From CALAED01 sp937891035 (GTDB lineage Bacteria > Actinomycetota > Actinomycetes > Streptosporangiales > Streptosporangiaceae), in assembly GCA_035642125.1 (NCBI GenBank), contig DASQSZ010000368.1, positions 1 through 32,880 on the forward strand: DNA of 32,880 nt, read 5' to 3'. Each line of letters starts with the position of its first letter. Within the stretch, counting starts at the first letter, position 1. Below, one piece after another: positions 1-7,946 of this stretch. Both the position numbers and the translations under genes were made by a program. The notes beneath the pieces are model-generated. The model was not told where the DNA came from. It saw only the letters and a list, made by a program, of their open reading frames with translations, and made no database searches.

Positions 1-1431
1 CTGCCCACCCCTGAAGAGGTCTTCAAGGTCAGCAGGATCGGGCCGAAGGAGCTGTTCAAGTACGCCCTTGGGCCGAGCTTCATCGTGCTCGGCATATCGA
101 TCGGCAGCGGTGAGTGGCTGCTCGGCCCTCGCTCAGTCGGCCAGTTCGGCTTCGTCGGCGTCGGCTGGGTCATCCTGATCTCGGCGCTGCTACAGACGTT
201 CTACAACATCGAGTGCGCGCGCTACGTCGTCGCCACCGGTGAGGTACCCGCCGTCGGGTTTGGACGGGTGCCGCCCGGCTGGCTTCTGTGGGTCCCGGCG
301 TCGGTCCTCATCTTCATGCTCGCGTTCATTACCGGCGGCTGGGCTGCCTCGGCGGGGCAAGGCCTGTACGCCCTCGTCCATGGGGAGCCTCCGAGAGCCG
401 GCGCGGAGGAACCACGATTGTGGGCGATCGGCCTGCTGATCGTGGTGTTCCTCATCACCGCGGCCGCCCGGCGCATCACCCGGGTCCTCGAGATCTCCAA
501 CTGGGTCATGGTCGCCATCATCCTGTTCGCACTGCTGCTGATCGACTTGACGATCGTGCCGTTCGACATCTGGTGGGAGGGCATTCGCGGCTTCGTCACC
601 CCCGCGGCCCCACCGGAGGGGATCACCGCCACCCAGCTCGGTGGGCTGGCCGGGTTCACTGCGTTCGCCTCAGGTCTGAACTGGTACATCATTGGCCATT
701 ACCGGGACAAGGGTTACGGGATGGGGCACCGTGTCGGCTTCCTTACCGGAATGCGTGGTGAGCGCCAGGAGATCCTGGCCAGCGGCGTGACCTTCTCCGA
801 CAGTGAGAAGAACGCGGGTCTGTGGCGGCGCTGGTACCGGCTGCTGCAGGCAGATATGTGGGGCATCTTCTTCATCGGCGCGATGCTCGGCATGCTGCTG
901 CCGACGATCCTCATGGCCCACGCCGTCCAGATCACGGGCCAGCGTCCGACCCAGGCGAACGTGCCGACCTTCGCCGCTGATGCCCTCAATCAGGAGTACG
1001 GGCCGTTCCTTTTCTACTCGACGCTGCTGCTGGGTGTGCTGATTCTGTTTTCCACGCAGCTTGGGATCTTCGAGTCGCTCGTCCGGGTCCCGACGGACGC
1101 GGCGCACGCGACCAGTCCGTGGCTGCGTCGGTTCCTCGATGGCGATCCGCGGCGACTCTACTTCCCGTTCATGCTCTTCCTGCTCATCGTCATCTCGATC
1201 ATTATTCATGTGGCACTGCCGCTGAGCTTGATCGACTGGTCGGCGAACATGTCGAACCTGGGCGCGCTGATCTTCCCATTCATGCTCATCTACCTGAACA
1301 GGCAACTGCCGCGCGCGGCCCGGCCACGGTGGTGGCACACCGTGATCTTGTTGCTCAACTGTCTGTTCTTCGGGTTCTTCTTTGTGAACTTCATCGCCGA
1401 CTTCATCGGTGACCCACTCGTTACTTTCTGA
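1..1431 (+). CDS. Nramp-family-like membrane transporter, 5' truncated
   Basis: The reading frame is already open at base 1, so the gene begins outside the window; about 476 codons are visible before the TGA. Roughly ten hydrophobic segments are separated by short charged loops, as in an integral membrane transporter. The first visible membrane segment carries the sequence GSGEWLLGP, which resembles the unwound first helix of Nramp/MntH-type metal transporters and their uncharacterised relatives. Known for the family: proton-coupled uptake of divalent metals such as manganese or iron. The exact substrate cannot be inferred, since the canonical DPGN metal-binding motif is not seen in the visible part. 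An internal GTG at 85 could look like a start, but coding clearly continues upstream of it. It converges on the acylase gene with a gap of only 17 bp and is probably unrelated to the biosynthetic operon. Confidence 0.75.
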   Translation: MPTPEEVFKVSRIGPKELFKYALGPSFIVLGISIGSGEWLLGPRSVGQFGFVGVGWVILISALLQTFYNIECARYVVATGEVPAVGFGRVPPGWLLWVPASVLIFMLAFITGGWAASAGQGLYALVHGEPPRAGAEEPRLWAIGLLIVVFLITAAARRITRVLEISNWVMVAIILFALLLIDLTIVPFDIWWEGIRGFVTPAAPPEGITATQLGGLAGFTAFASGLNWYIIGHYRDKGYGMGHRVGFLTGMRGERQEILASGVTFSDSEKNAGLWRRWYRLLQADMWGIFFIGAMLGMLLPTILMAHAVQITGQRPTQANVPTFAADALNQEYGPFLFYSTLLLGVLILFSTQLGIFESLVRVPTDAAHATSPWLRRFLDGDPRRLYFPFMLFLLIVISIIIHVALPLSLIDWSANMSNLGALIFPFMLIYLNRQLPRAARPRWWHTVILLLNCLFFGFFFVNFIADFIGDPLVTF

Positions 1432-1448
1432 CGAGGAGCCGCTTTTGG

Positions 1449-4169
1449 TCAGGGCCGATGTTGGAGGAAAGTGACCACCTGCTGGAATGTCGGGCGGTTT
1501 TGCCAGTCGATGGGGCGGACACCGACGACGCCGGCGGCGACCGAGCGAATGTCGTCGATGTGCTTGTCGTAGGTGAGTGCGCTCACGGCCGTCTTACCCT
1601 GCGCCTGCATCAGCTTGGACTGTGTGCCGGCCAGGGTGGTCCGTAGCGCGGCGCGGCAGGTGGCGAGCGCGCCGTCGCCGCAGTACGAGCGGTGCCAGCG
1701 GCCGGTCACCGGGTCTCCGAGAAGCTGCCGCAGGTCCTTGCTGACATAGCCGTACCAGGCGACGTTGTTCCACGCCGAGCCGAGGCCCTGCCGCGGATGG
1801 TCGTCGAGCGTCTTCGGCAGGTCGTCGACGACGGCGCCGAGCCCGCCGCGCAAGGTGGCCTTCGCGGCCTCCTCCCACCACGCGTCGAAAAGCGCGATCG
1901 CGGCCTGGTGGTCGTACGACCCGTCGCGGTCACGGTCTACCCGGTGCGCGCCATCGGCCAGCCAGGCACGCAACAGCGCGACGGCATCGGCGACCGCCGG
2001 GTCGTCGCCGACCGCGTCGAGCAGCATCGGCAGCGTGTAGCGGGCCCGTGAGTCCACGGTCGCGGCGTCCTGGACGAGACCGGCGAGCGACTCCGGCGTC
2101 ACGTCGCGGGCGGCCGCGATCCGGTCGGACAGCGCCAGGCTGCGGTAGATCGGGCCGTAGCCCCAGACATTGTCGGCCGCGGAAAAGCCGGGTGCCTGCT
2201 TGTTGTTCCAGCTGACCAGGAAGCCGGTCGGCGGATTGATCTGGCGGGCGTGGTCCTCGAACGGCAGGAATCCCTGCCAGTCGTACCGCGCGTCGCCCCA
2301 GCGCGGCAGGTCGTATTCCACCTCCGCCGCGCGCCGCGGCAGCAACCCCGAGCCGAAGTAGGCGATGTCCCTGTCGTCGACGTAGAACCAGTTGAAGGTG
2401 TAGTCGACGCCGTGCATCGCCCGCTGGAACGAGGCGGCGTCCCGTACGACGCCCGGATCGTTGACCCGGGCGAAGCCGACGACCGAGTCGACCTCATGCT
2501 GAAAGGTGCTGCGCTGCAGCACGATCGCCACCGGCGTGCCGCCGGCCGTGGTACGGAGTTGCACCACTCCGTGATCGGTGCGCAGCACCTGGAACCGCAG
2601 CTGTCTCGGCGCGCCGGGCGCGATCAGGTTCGGCAGCACCGTCTCGGTGTGCGTCCGGGTATCCATCGGGGTACAGACGCCGCCCTTGAGGTAGGCCTGT
2701 GACGTAACGGTGGCGGGCGAGCCGTCCATGTTGCAGAGGCGTTCGACGACAGTGTCGACGTTGTCGCTGCTCGCGCTGGTGGCCGACCACGCGTAGTCGG
2801 CGCCCCGGCCGATCTGCACGACCAGGTTGGTCCCGGCGAACGCCACGCCGCGCGCCTTGACGCCCGGACCGTCGAGTACCTGCTCGGTCAGCAGCTGTGG
2901 TACGAAGTAGCCGGTCTGCGGGCCGAAGACCGCCACCGGATGGCCGCTGCGGGTACGGTCCGCCGCCACCAAGGCGGCGTTGCTCATGCCCCGTGCCGAC
3001 GGACGGAGATCGACCGTGCCGAACGGGGCGTCCAACCGTCCGGGCACGTCGGCGAGCGACGGCGCTCCACCGGTCACCGCCGCGCTACCGGAGACCGGTG
3101 CGCCGGAGCCTGGCGCGGTCGGCCCGCCGAGGTCGGGCAACGCCACGCCGGGCAGATCCGGGTCGATGCCGCCGCTGCCGCCGTACGGGAACGCCACGGT
3201 CGCGGTCGTCGGCGCCTCCGGGTCGTTCTTGGCGCGCAGATCGTCATACACCTTGCGGGCCTCGGCGTCACCGAACCGCTGCCGCAGCCGCTGGAGCCAC
3301 AGCGCGTTCGTGTACTCTCCGCCGCCGCCCTTGCCGAAGATGCCGCCGACCAGCGACGAGACGTAGGCCAGGTCGGCGCGGTCCCACCTCTCCGGCCGCT
3401 TGCCGAGGGCCAGGTACTCCGCCGGGCAGTCGAGTCCGGTCGGCAGGCCCAGCGGGCACAGCATGTCCTGGGCGGCGTTGATGCCCGCGAGATAGGCATC
3501 CGCGGCGGCGAGCAGCTCATCGCCCTCGGCGCCGTGGCGTTCGGCCGCGCGTTCGATCTGGACGGCCGCCTCCTGTTCGGTGTACGGCGCGGTGCGCAGC
3601 TGCTCCTGGTCCATCGCGATGTTGGCCTCGGTCCCGCCGAGGAACTCGGCCGTCCGGGCGGCGCCCGCGTGCCGCAGCACGTCTTGCAGGAACATCCGGT
3701 CGATCGTGCCCGCGTAACCGGCGCCCCACGCGACGTCCGCTCGGGTCGCGCCCTTGATATAGGGCACACCGAAGGAGTCCCAGCGGATGGTCACCCCGGC
3801 CTTCGGCCGCATCTGGCGGACCACCTTGTCCGGCTCGAAGCCGGCTTCCTTGTAGTACTTCGTCAGGTCCGCGTCCGCGATCTGGCCCGGATCCAGCCGG
3901 CCCAGCGCGTCGTACATCTCCAGCTGATTGGCGAAGTTGGGCGGTGCGTTCCTGCCGTCGACGGCCACCCGGCCCTGCGGATCGCCCAGCAGTACGAGAG
4001 CCAGCTCGGCGGCGTTGATCCCGCCGGACTGACCGGGCGGCAGGATGTTCAGCACCCTGCCGTACGGGTCGGCCGCCGCGTTGGCGGGCGTCGCGGACAT
4101 GACCAGGCAGATCGCCGCGGCCGCCATGGTGACCAGGACTCTGTTTGGACGCACCGTGGTCCTCCACAT
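1449..4169 (-). CDS. Secreted penicillin acylase family Ntn-hydrolase
   Basis: The protein has 906 residues. The N-terminus has a basic start, a hydrophobic stretch at about 12-27 and an ANA-A site near 30-32, so it is probably exported. Known for the family: amide hydrolases acting on penicillins, acyl-homoserine lactones or lipopeptide acyl chains, made as a precursor that cuts itself so that the Ser of a Ser-Asn pair becomes the N-terminal nucleophile. That pair is visible at S396-N397. An alpha-chain-like region precedes it, with a Gly/Pro-rich linker at about 330-390 that could be the excised spacer. The beta-chain part includes FAGTNLVVQIGRG and YAWSATSAS segments typical of the family. 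The length is at the large end of the family range. The gene lies directly after the PPTase gene on the same strand but has its own TetR-type palindrome just upstream. Its substrate is unknown. Cleavage of a protecting acyl group or of a signal molecule is possible but unproven. Confidence 0.88.
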   Translation of the reverse strand: MWRTTVRPNRVLVTMAAAAICLVMSATPANAAADPYGRVLNILPPGQSGGINAAELALVLLGDPQGRVAVDGRNAPPNFANQLEMYDALGRLDPGQIADADLTKYYKEAGFEPDKVVRQMRPKAGVTIRWDSFGVPYIKGATRADVAWGAGYAGTIDRMFLQDVLRHAGAARTAEFLGGTEANIAMDQEQLRTAPYTEQEAAVQIERAAERHGAEGDELLAAADAYLAGINAAQDMLCPLGLPTGLDCPAEYLALGKRPERWDRADLAYVSSLVGGIFGKGGGGEYTNALWLQRLRQRFGDAEARKVYDDLRAKNDPEAPTTATVAFPYGGSGGIDPDLPGVALPDLGGPTAPGSGAPVSGSAAVTGGAPSLADVPGRLDAPFGTVDLRPSARGMSNAALVAADRTRSGHPVAVFGPQTGYFVPQLLTEQVLDGPGVKARGVAFAGTNLVVQIGRGADYAWSATSASSDNVDTVVERLCNMDGSPATVTSQAYLKGGVCTPMDTRTHTETVLPNLIAPGAPRQLRFQVLRTDHGVVQLRTTAGGTPVAIVLQRSTFQHEVDSVVGFARVNDPGVVRDAASFQRAMHGVDYTFNWFYVDDRDIAYFGSGLLPRRAAEVEYDLPRWGDARYDWQGFLPFEDHARQINPPTGFLVSWNNKQAPGFSAADNVWGYGPIYRSLALSDRIAAARDVTPESLAGLVQDAATVDSRARYTLPMLLDAVGDDPAVADAVALLRAWLADGAHRVDRDRDGSYDHQAAIALFDAWWEEAAKATLRGGLGAVVDDLPKTLDDHPRQGLGSAWNNVAWYGYVSKDLRQLLGDPVTGRWHRSYCGDGALATCRAALRTTLAGTQSKLMQAQGKTAVSALTYDKHIDDIRSVAAGVVGVRPIDWQNRPTFQQVVTFLQHRP

Positions 4170-4183
4170 CGCCCGCCGAGCAT

Positions 4184-4202
4184 ATTAGAACGACGTTCTA
4201 AT
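4184..4202. promoter_or_regulatory. Perfect 19-bp palindrome, likely TetR-family operator
   Basis: The sequence ATTAGAACGACGTTCTAAT has two 9-base arms around one central A, with no mismatch. TTAGAAC/GTTCTAA half-sites are a common form for TetR-family repressors of actinobacteria. The site lies 15 bp upstream of the acylase start codon, where a repressor would block transcription. It also contains the stop codon and last few codons of the PPTase gene. No regulator gene is in the window. Confidence 0.7.
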
Positions 4203-4955
4203 GATGCCTGGAGTATGACCGACGTCCAGTAGCGCGACAAGAGGCGGCGACGGCCGTGCCGGCCGAAATCCTGGAGCCCCACACGGTTTGACGCTCACCG
4301 CCGCGACCAGGTCATCCCGGCGGCAATCCGTCAAGTCCAGAACGTAGAGGTCTTCAAAGCGCAGCGGTATCCGGTCCGCGTCCAGCGGAAGCGCCGAGAG
4401 ATCGAGTAGACCGAGTGAGTCCAAGTCCGTCCGGCCTATCTTGATCAATGCCTCCTTGCGTACCCACTGGCGCAGGAAGGCGTGATCCGGGTCCGAATGC
4501 GCGGCTACCAGGTCGAACTCAGCTGCGGTGAGCACCCGCCGCATGACCTCGGCCCCGCGGCCTCGCACCCGCCGCTCCACGTCAATGCCCACCGGAACGT
4601 GACCGGCGGCGGCGGCCACCACGCCGTCCGTGTGCGCGAGGCTGAGGTGCACGTCGGGCCGGTCGGTGAGCAGCGGCCGGCCATGGCCGGCCGCACGGCA
4701 CGCCGGGCAGTGCTGAGCGAAGGCCAGCCGCGCCGGGTCGACGCCGAGCAACCGCCCCGCGCAGAGCCGCACCAGAACGTGCGCGGCGACAAAATCCCGA
4801 CGCGCGGATTCCCGGTGAAACCGGGCCGCCCGCGCCCGCTCCTCCTCGGTCAGCAGGTGCGGCCCCGCCAGGGGATGCCGCAGCACCTCGTCAGTGCTTG
4901 CCACCACGGCCAACGGGCCGGCTGAGAGCGAACGGCGCGTATTCACCGTACTCAC
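4185..4955 (-). CDS. Sfp-type 4'-phosphopantetheinyl transferase
   Basis: This 256-residue protein would transfer the phosphopantetheine arm from coenzyme A to a serine of carrier proteins. The hallmark motifs are VGIDVE (D125, E127, magnesium binding) and WVRKEA (W164, K167, E168). The length matches the Sfp/EntD group. The GTG start at 4955 was chosen because it overlaps the stop of the preceding gene as GTGA, the same junction used several times in this operon. An in-frame ATG at 5000 would add 15 residues and a 49-bp overlap. As last gene of the operon it presumably activates the two NRPS carrier domains and the two free carrier proteins. The stop codon falls inside the TetR-type palindrome, so the C-terminus (IIRTSF) is partly dictated by the operator sequence. 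Confidence 0.9.
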   Translation of the reverse strand: MSTVNTRRSLSAGPLAVVASTDEVLRHPLAGPHLLTEEERARAARFHRESARRDFVAAHVLVRLCAGRLLGVDPARLAFAQHCPACRAAGHGRPLLTDRPDVHLSLAHTDGVVAAAAGHVPVGIDVERRVRGRGAEVMRRVLTAAEFDLVAAHSDPDHAFLRQWVRKEALIKIGRTDLDSLGLLDLSALPLDADRIPLRFEDLYVLDLTDCRRDDLVAAVSVKPCGAPGFRPARPSPPLVALLDVGHTPGIIRTSF

Positions 4956-5428
4956 CGTGTTGACCGGTGCTGGGTTGACCGGTGCTGCGTCGTACCGCAT
5001 CGGCCGCTTTCGTCGTCGCGGCAAGTCTGGTACAGCGCGGTGGCGCTGGCGACGAGTTTCCCGTCGCGGACGAACGTCGCCACCGTCACCGAGCAGTCCA
5101 GGCCATCGGCCGCCATGATCGCAGTCGCGGATTCGGCCGCCAGGTGCTCGACGCGGCCGGGATCCAGTGACACTCCGAACGGAACCGCCGCGACCAGGCC
5201 ATTGGCCATGACCACCCGACGCACCACGTCGGCGGCGAACTCGCCGTCGAGCAGGGCGGAATCGGCGGAAACCGGCCAGTCGGCGGGGTCGGCGCAGGCC
5301 AGCACGAGCAGCGGAACCTCGGCCGGATCCAGGCTCGCCGTACACAGCAGCCGCCGCACCGCATCGCCGGCCAAGGCGACCGGGTCGGCGTCCGGCGCGG
5401 CGGTCACCGTGACCACCACGCGCGTCAC
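4952..5428 (-). CDS. Half-length KASIII/thiolase-fold-like protein
   Basis: The 158-residue protein matches only the N-terminal half of a KASIII-type condensing enzyme. The best evidence is internal: residues around FGVSLDPGRVEHL align with FGVWLGESGNLAS of the longer KASIII-like protein encoded at 6640-7563, and the flanking helix and strand patterns also match. The position of the catalytic Cys is Gly here, and there is no C-terminal half to supply the His/Asn residues, so it should not be a condensing enzyme by itself. The GTG start at 5428 overlaps the upstream P450 stop (GTGA) and its own stop overlaps the PPTase start the same way. The C-terminus holds a TQHRS repeat from a 15-bp tandem duplication. 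Inference: a structural partner of a KASIII-like enzyme, or a decayed paralog kept by coupling. I know no named family for it. Confidence 0.6.
   Translation of the reverse strand: MTRVVVTVTAAPDADPVALAGDAVRRLLCTASLDPAEVPLLVLACADPADWPVSADSALLDGEFAADVVRRVVMANGLVAAVPFGVSLDPGRVEHLAAESATAIMAADGLDCSVTVATFVRDGKLVASATALYQTCRDDESGRCGTTQHRSTQHRSTR
4961..4990. repeat. Two-copy 15-bp tandem repeat
   Basis: TGACCGGTGCTGGGT is followed directly by TGACCGGTGCTGCGT, a 14/15 match. It lies at the 3' end of the half-KASIII gene, just upstream of the PPTase start, and duplicates five codons (TQHRS). It looks like a replication-slippage duplication. Confidence 0.8.
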
Positions 5429-6624
5429 CACGCCAGACGCAATTCGGCGAACCCGCGCAGCATCGGGTTCATCACCCGCTTGGGCTCGGCGTCCGCCGCC
5501 CTGAGGTCGGGGAATCGGTTCAGCAGCAGGCTGAGCGCCACCTCGGTCTCCATCTCGGCCAACGCCGCGCCGAGACATACATGGGGACCGTAACCGAGCG
5601 CGACGTGGCCGATCGGGTTGCGGGTGATATCGAACCGGTCAGGGTCGGCGAACACCTCGGGGTCGCGATTGGCCGAGCCCAGAATCGTCACCACGCCGTC
5701 GTGCGCCTTGATCTCCACGCCGAGGTATGCGAAGTCCTCGCCCGCCACCCTGCGGATGAACTGCAGCGGGCTCTCGAATCGCATCATCTCCCGGATGGCA
5801 CTGGTCATGAGGCTCGGATCGGCCTTCAGTTTCTCCAGCTGGTCGGGGTGGCGCAGCAGTGTCGACAGCCCGTTGGCCACCAGATTCCTGGTCGTCTCGT
5901 GTCCGGCCACGATCAGTTGGGCGCAGTTCGCCAGCACCTGATCATCGGTTAGCTGCTCGCCGTTCTCCCGGACGCTGACCAGCAGGCTGATCACGTCGTC
6001 GCCGGGGTTGGCCCGCCGTTCCGGCAGCAGCGCGCGAAAGAAGGCGGTCATCGACAGCAACCCGTGCTGGGCCGCCCTGGCCACCTCCAGCGTCGGCCGT
6101 AACGAGCCTGCGAAGAGCACGATGTCGTCCGACCAGGAAATGAACGTCTTCAGGTCGGCCGCCGGCACGCCGAACATCGTGGCGATCACCGCGGCCGGAA
6201 ACGGCTGGGCGAAGTCGGTCATGAAATCTCCCGACCTCCGCTTGGCCATCTCGTCGACCAGGCCGGCGGCGATCTCGGTGACCTGGGGACGCAGTGTGGC
6301 CACCAGTTGTCGGGTGAAGCCCTTGTTCATGAGCTGGCGCAGCCGCCGGTGCGCCGGCGGGTCCTGAAGCACCACCCAGCCGGCGATCGATTCGTTGAAG
6401 GGCTGGAACTCGGCGCGGTGCTCTTGCGGGAACTGGTTGATGAAGCCCGGCGCCTTCAGCGCCGCGGAGAACCTGTCGTCACGCAGCACATTGATCACGT
6501 CGGCGTAGCGCGGTATGAACCAGGTCCGGCCGGCGTTCGCGTCGGAGAAGTGGATCGGCGCCGACTCCCGCATACGGGCGTACACCGGGTATGGGTCGCG
6601 CATGAAGTCCTCGGTGATCTGCAT
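5425..6624 (-). CDS. Cytochrome P450
   Basis: The 399-residue soluble bacterial P450 has the oxygen-binding I-helix motif AGHETT at 240-245, the ExxR pair at E279/R282, and the heme-ligand loop GYGPHVCLG with the thiolate Cys350. The usual Phe at the start of that loop is replaced (ALGYG), as in some secondary-metabolism P450s. Known role: hydroxylation, epoxidation or oxidative coupling using external ferredoxin and reductase; neither partner is encoded here. The ATG at 6624 has a good Shine-Dalgarno (GAGAGG/GAAAG). The gene follows the KASIII-like gene after 15 bp and is coupled by GTGA to the half-KASIII gene. The substrate is probably the operon product or a carrier-bound intermediate (inference). 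Confidence 0.93.
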   Translation of the reverse strand: MQITEDFMRDPYPVYARMRESAPIHFSDANAGRTWFIPRYADVINVLRDDRFSAALKAPGFINQFPQEHRAEFQPFNESIAGWVVLQDPPAHRRLRQLMNKGFTRQLVATLRPQVTEIAAGLVDEMAKRRSGDFMTDFAQPFPAAVIATMFGVPAADLKTFISWSDDIVLFAGSLRPTLEVARAAQHGLLSMTAFFRALLPERRANPGDDVISLLVSVRENGEQLTDDQVLANCAQLIVAGHETTRNLVANGLSTLLRHPDQLEKLKADPSLMTSAIREMMRFESPLQFIRRVAGEDFAYLGVEIKAHDGVVTILGSANRDPEVFADPDRFDITRNPIGHVALGYGPHVCLGAALAEMETEVALSLLLNRFPDLRAADAEPKRVMNPMLRGFAELRLAW

Positions 6625-6639
6625 GACTTTCGCCTCTCG

Positions 6640-7563
6640 CTAGTTCTCGTTTCTCTGCAAGCCGATGGCGCCCCAGCTGAACGGGCCGGTGGACAGCACG
6701 AGTACTCCGTCACCGGCGGCGACCTGCTCCGCGGCGGTGAGCGCGGCCAGATTGATCAGGCCGTCCGCGGTGAACACGTGGCCGTGCCTGGCCACCGTGC
6801 CGCGGAACACCCGCTCCCGTGGAACCCCCGCCAGGTCGGCGAAGTCGCCCAGGTTCGCCGTGCTGTAGTTGTTGGCCACCAGCCACTGGTAGGAGCCCGG
6901 CCCGGTGCCGGACGCCTGGTAGAGCGCGGTGAGCGCGCCGCGCACCCCGGCCATGAATGCGAGGTAGTCCCGCAGGCCGGTACCGCGTCCGGCGGCGGCC
7001 ATCGCCGGGGCCGCGTACTGCCCGACACCTTCCACGGTGTACGGGCCGCGCAGCACCGTGGACACCAGGCACGCGGCCGCCCCGTCGCCGTTGACGGTGA
7101 CCGCGTTGGGCATCGCCCGGTACTCTCCCGGCCGTTTGGGCACCGCGTCGGCCACCACCACGAGCACCGTCCGCAGGTCCGTGGACAAGATCAGCGCCCG
7201 TGCCAGGCGGAACGCGCTGGCCAGGTTGCCGGATTCGCCGAGCCACACGCCGAACAGCTGGGCGCCGGCCAGCCCGAGCCGGTCAAGCATGGCCCGCACG
7301 GCCCGGTCTCCGGCCGGTTCAGTGCGGTGGCTGCACGTGCCGTAGACGACCGCGTCCACTGCACCGCCGGTGCGGCCGCTGCGGAGCAGCAACTCGGCCA
7401 CCGCGTCCGCGGCGAGCTCTGATGGCACCCGGTCGGCGATCGAGCAGGTGTCGAACCCGTACGCGCGCAGCCGCTCGGCGAGTTCACCCCGGCCGGCCGC
7501 CTGCTCGACCGGCACCAGCTCGCCGACCGCGTACGCGGGCTCGGACAGCGTGATCGTGCTCAC
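6640..7563 (-). CDS. KASIII-like protein with Ser at nucleophile position
   Basis: This 307-residue thiolase-fold protein is related to KASIII (FabH). The region where FabH has its catalytic Cys reads FGVWLGESGNLASAF, and alignment with the paralog at 7947-8879 (GVFQAQCSNFSYAL) puts Ser111 at the Cys position. The C-terminal His/Asn motifs are also changed: ANNYSTANL stands where HQAN is usual, and RHGHVF where the GN(T/S) motif sits. Known precedent: DpsC of daunorubicin biosynthesis is a KASIII homolog with a Ser nucleophile that moves an acyl group. So acyl transfer, or a non-catalytic partner role with the Cys-bearing paralog, is more likely than normal condensation. The GTG start at 7563 overlaps the SnoaL-like stop (GTGA). 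Confidence 0.8.
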   Translation of the reverse strand: MSTITLSEPAYAVGELVPVEQAAGRGELAERLRAYGFDTCSIADRVPSELAADAVAELLLRSGRTGGAVDAVVYGTCSHRTEPAGDRAVRAMLDRLGLAGAQLFGVWLGESGNLASAFRLARALILSTDLRTVLVVVADAVPKRPGEYRAMPNAVTVNGDGAAACLVSTVLRGPYTVEGVGQYAAPAMAAAGRGTGLRDYLAFMAGVRGALTALYQASGTGPGSYQWLVANNYSTANLGDFADLAGVPRERVFRGTVARHGHVFTADGLINLAALTAAEQVAAGDGVLVLSTGPFSWGAIGLQRNEN

Positions 7564-7925
7564 GGCGCCGCACAGGAGTAGTGCGCCAGCACCTTGCTGA
7601 TCAGGCCGTCGCCGTCGACGAACAGCACCTCGGCCACCATCCGCCCGCCCACGCTGCGCATATAGATCGTGACGCTGTCCAGGCAGCGCAGCACGTCGAC
7701 GATCTCGAAACGAAGATCGGGGTTCCTGGCCAGCGCGGTGCCGAAGTACGCGCGCAACCCATCCCGGCCACGCACCACGTCGCTGCCCACCATCTGCCCG
7801 GCGAACGGGGACGTCAGCTCGACGTCCTCGGCGTACAGCTGGAGGATCTCCTCCAAGTCGTGCTTGTTCCACACCTCCACGTGGTGCTGGACGAAGGCCA
7901 CCGCCTCCTGCTCGGTCCACGGCAT
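7560..7925 (-). CDS. SnoaL/NTF2-like small protein
   Basis: The 121-residue protein starts MPWTEQEAV and has the alpha+beta pattern of SnoaL-like and ketosteroid-isomerase-like proteins: an N-terminal helix with WNKHDLEEILQLYAEDVE, then SPF, RGRDGLRAYF, and three strand-like stretches. Known for the family: small cone-shaped dimers that cyclise, isomerise, dehydrate or hydroxylate metabolites. The active residues vary, so chemistry cannot be read from the sequence. I chose the ATG at 7925 because a GGAG lies 9 bases upstream; an in-frame TTG at 7940 would add five residues. It sits between two KASIII-like genes, is coupled to the second by GTGA, and may act on a beta-keto or enoyl product made by them (inference). 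Confidence 0.78.
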   Translation of the reverse strand: MPWTEQEAVAFVQHHVEVWNKHDLEEILQLYAEDVELTSPFAGQMVGSDVVRGRDGLRAYFGTALARNPDLRFEIVDVLRCLDSVTIYMRSVGGRMVAEVLFVDGDGLISKVLAHYSCAAP

Positions 7926-7946
7926 CGTCACGTTCTCCAATCCCCG

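Noticed and set aside
2940..4232. Long open frame on the plus strand (430 codons) opposite the acylase gene
   Set aside because: Its Arg/Gly/Val-rich protein has no recognisable motifs, whereas the minus strand encodes a clear acylase; it is a high-GC shadow frame.
5001..5345. N-terminal extension of the PPTase frame to 5345
   Set aside because: Arg-rich, inside the half-KASIII gene in another frame; PPTase homology starts after 4955.
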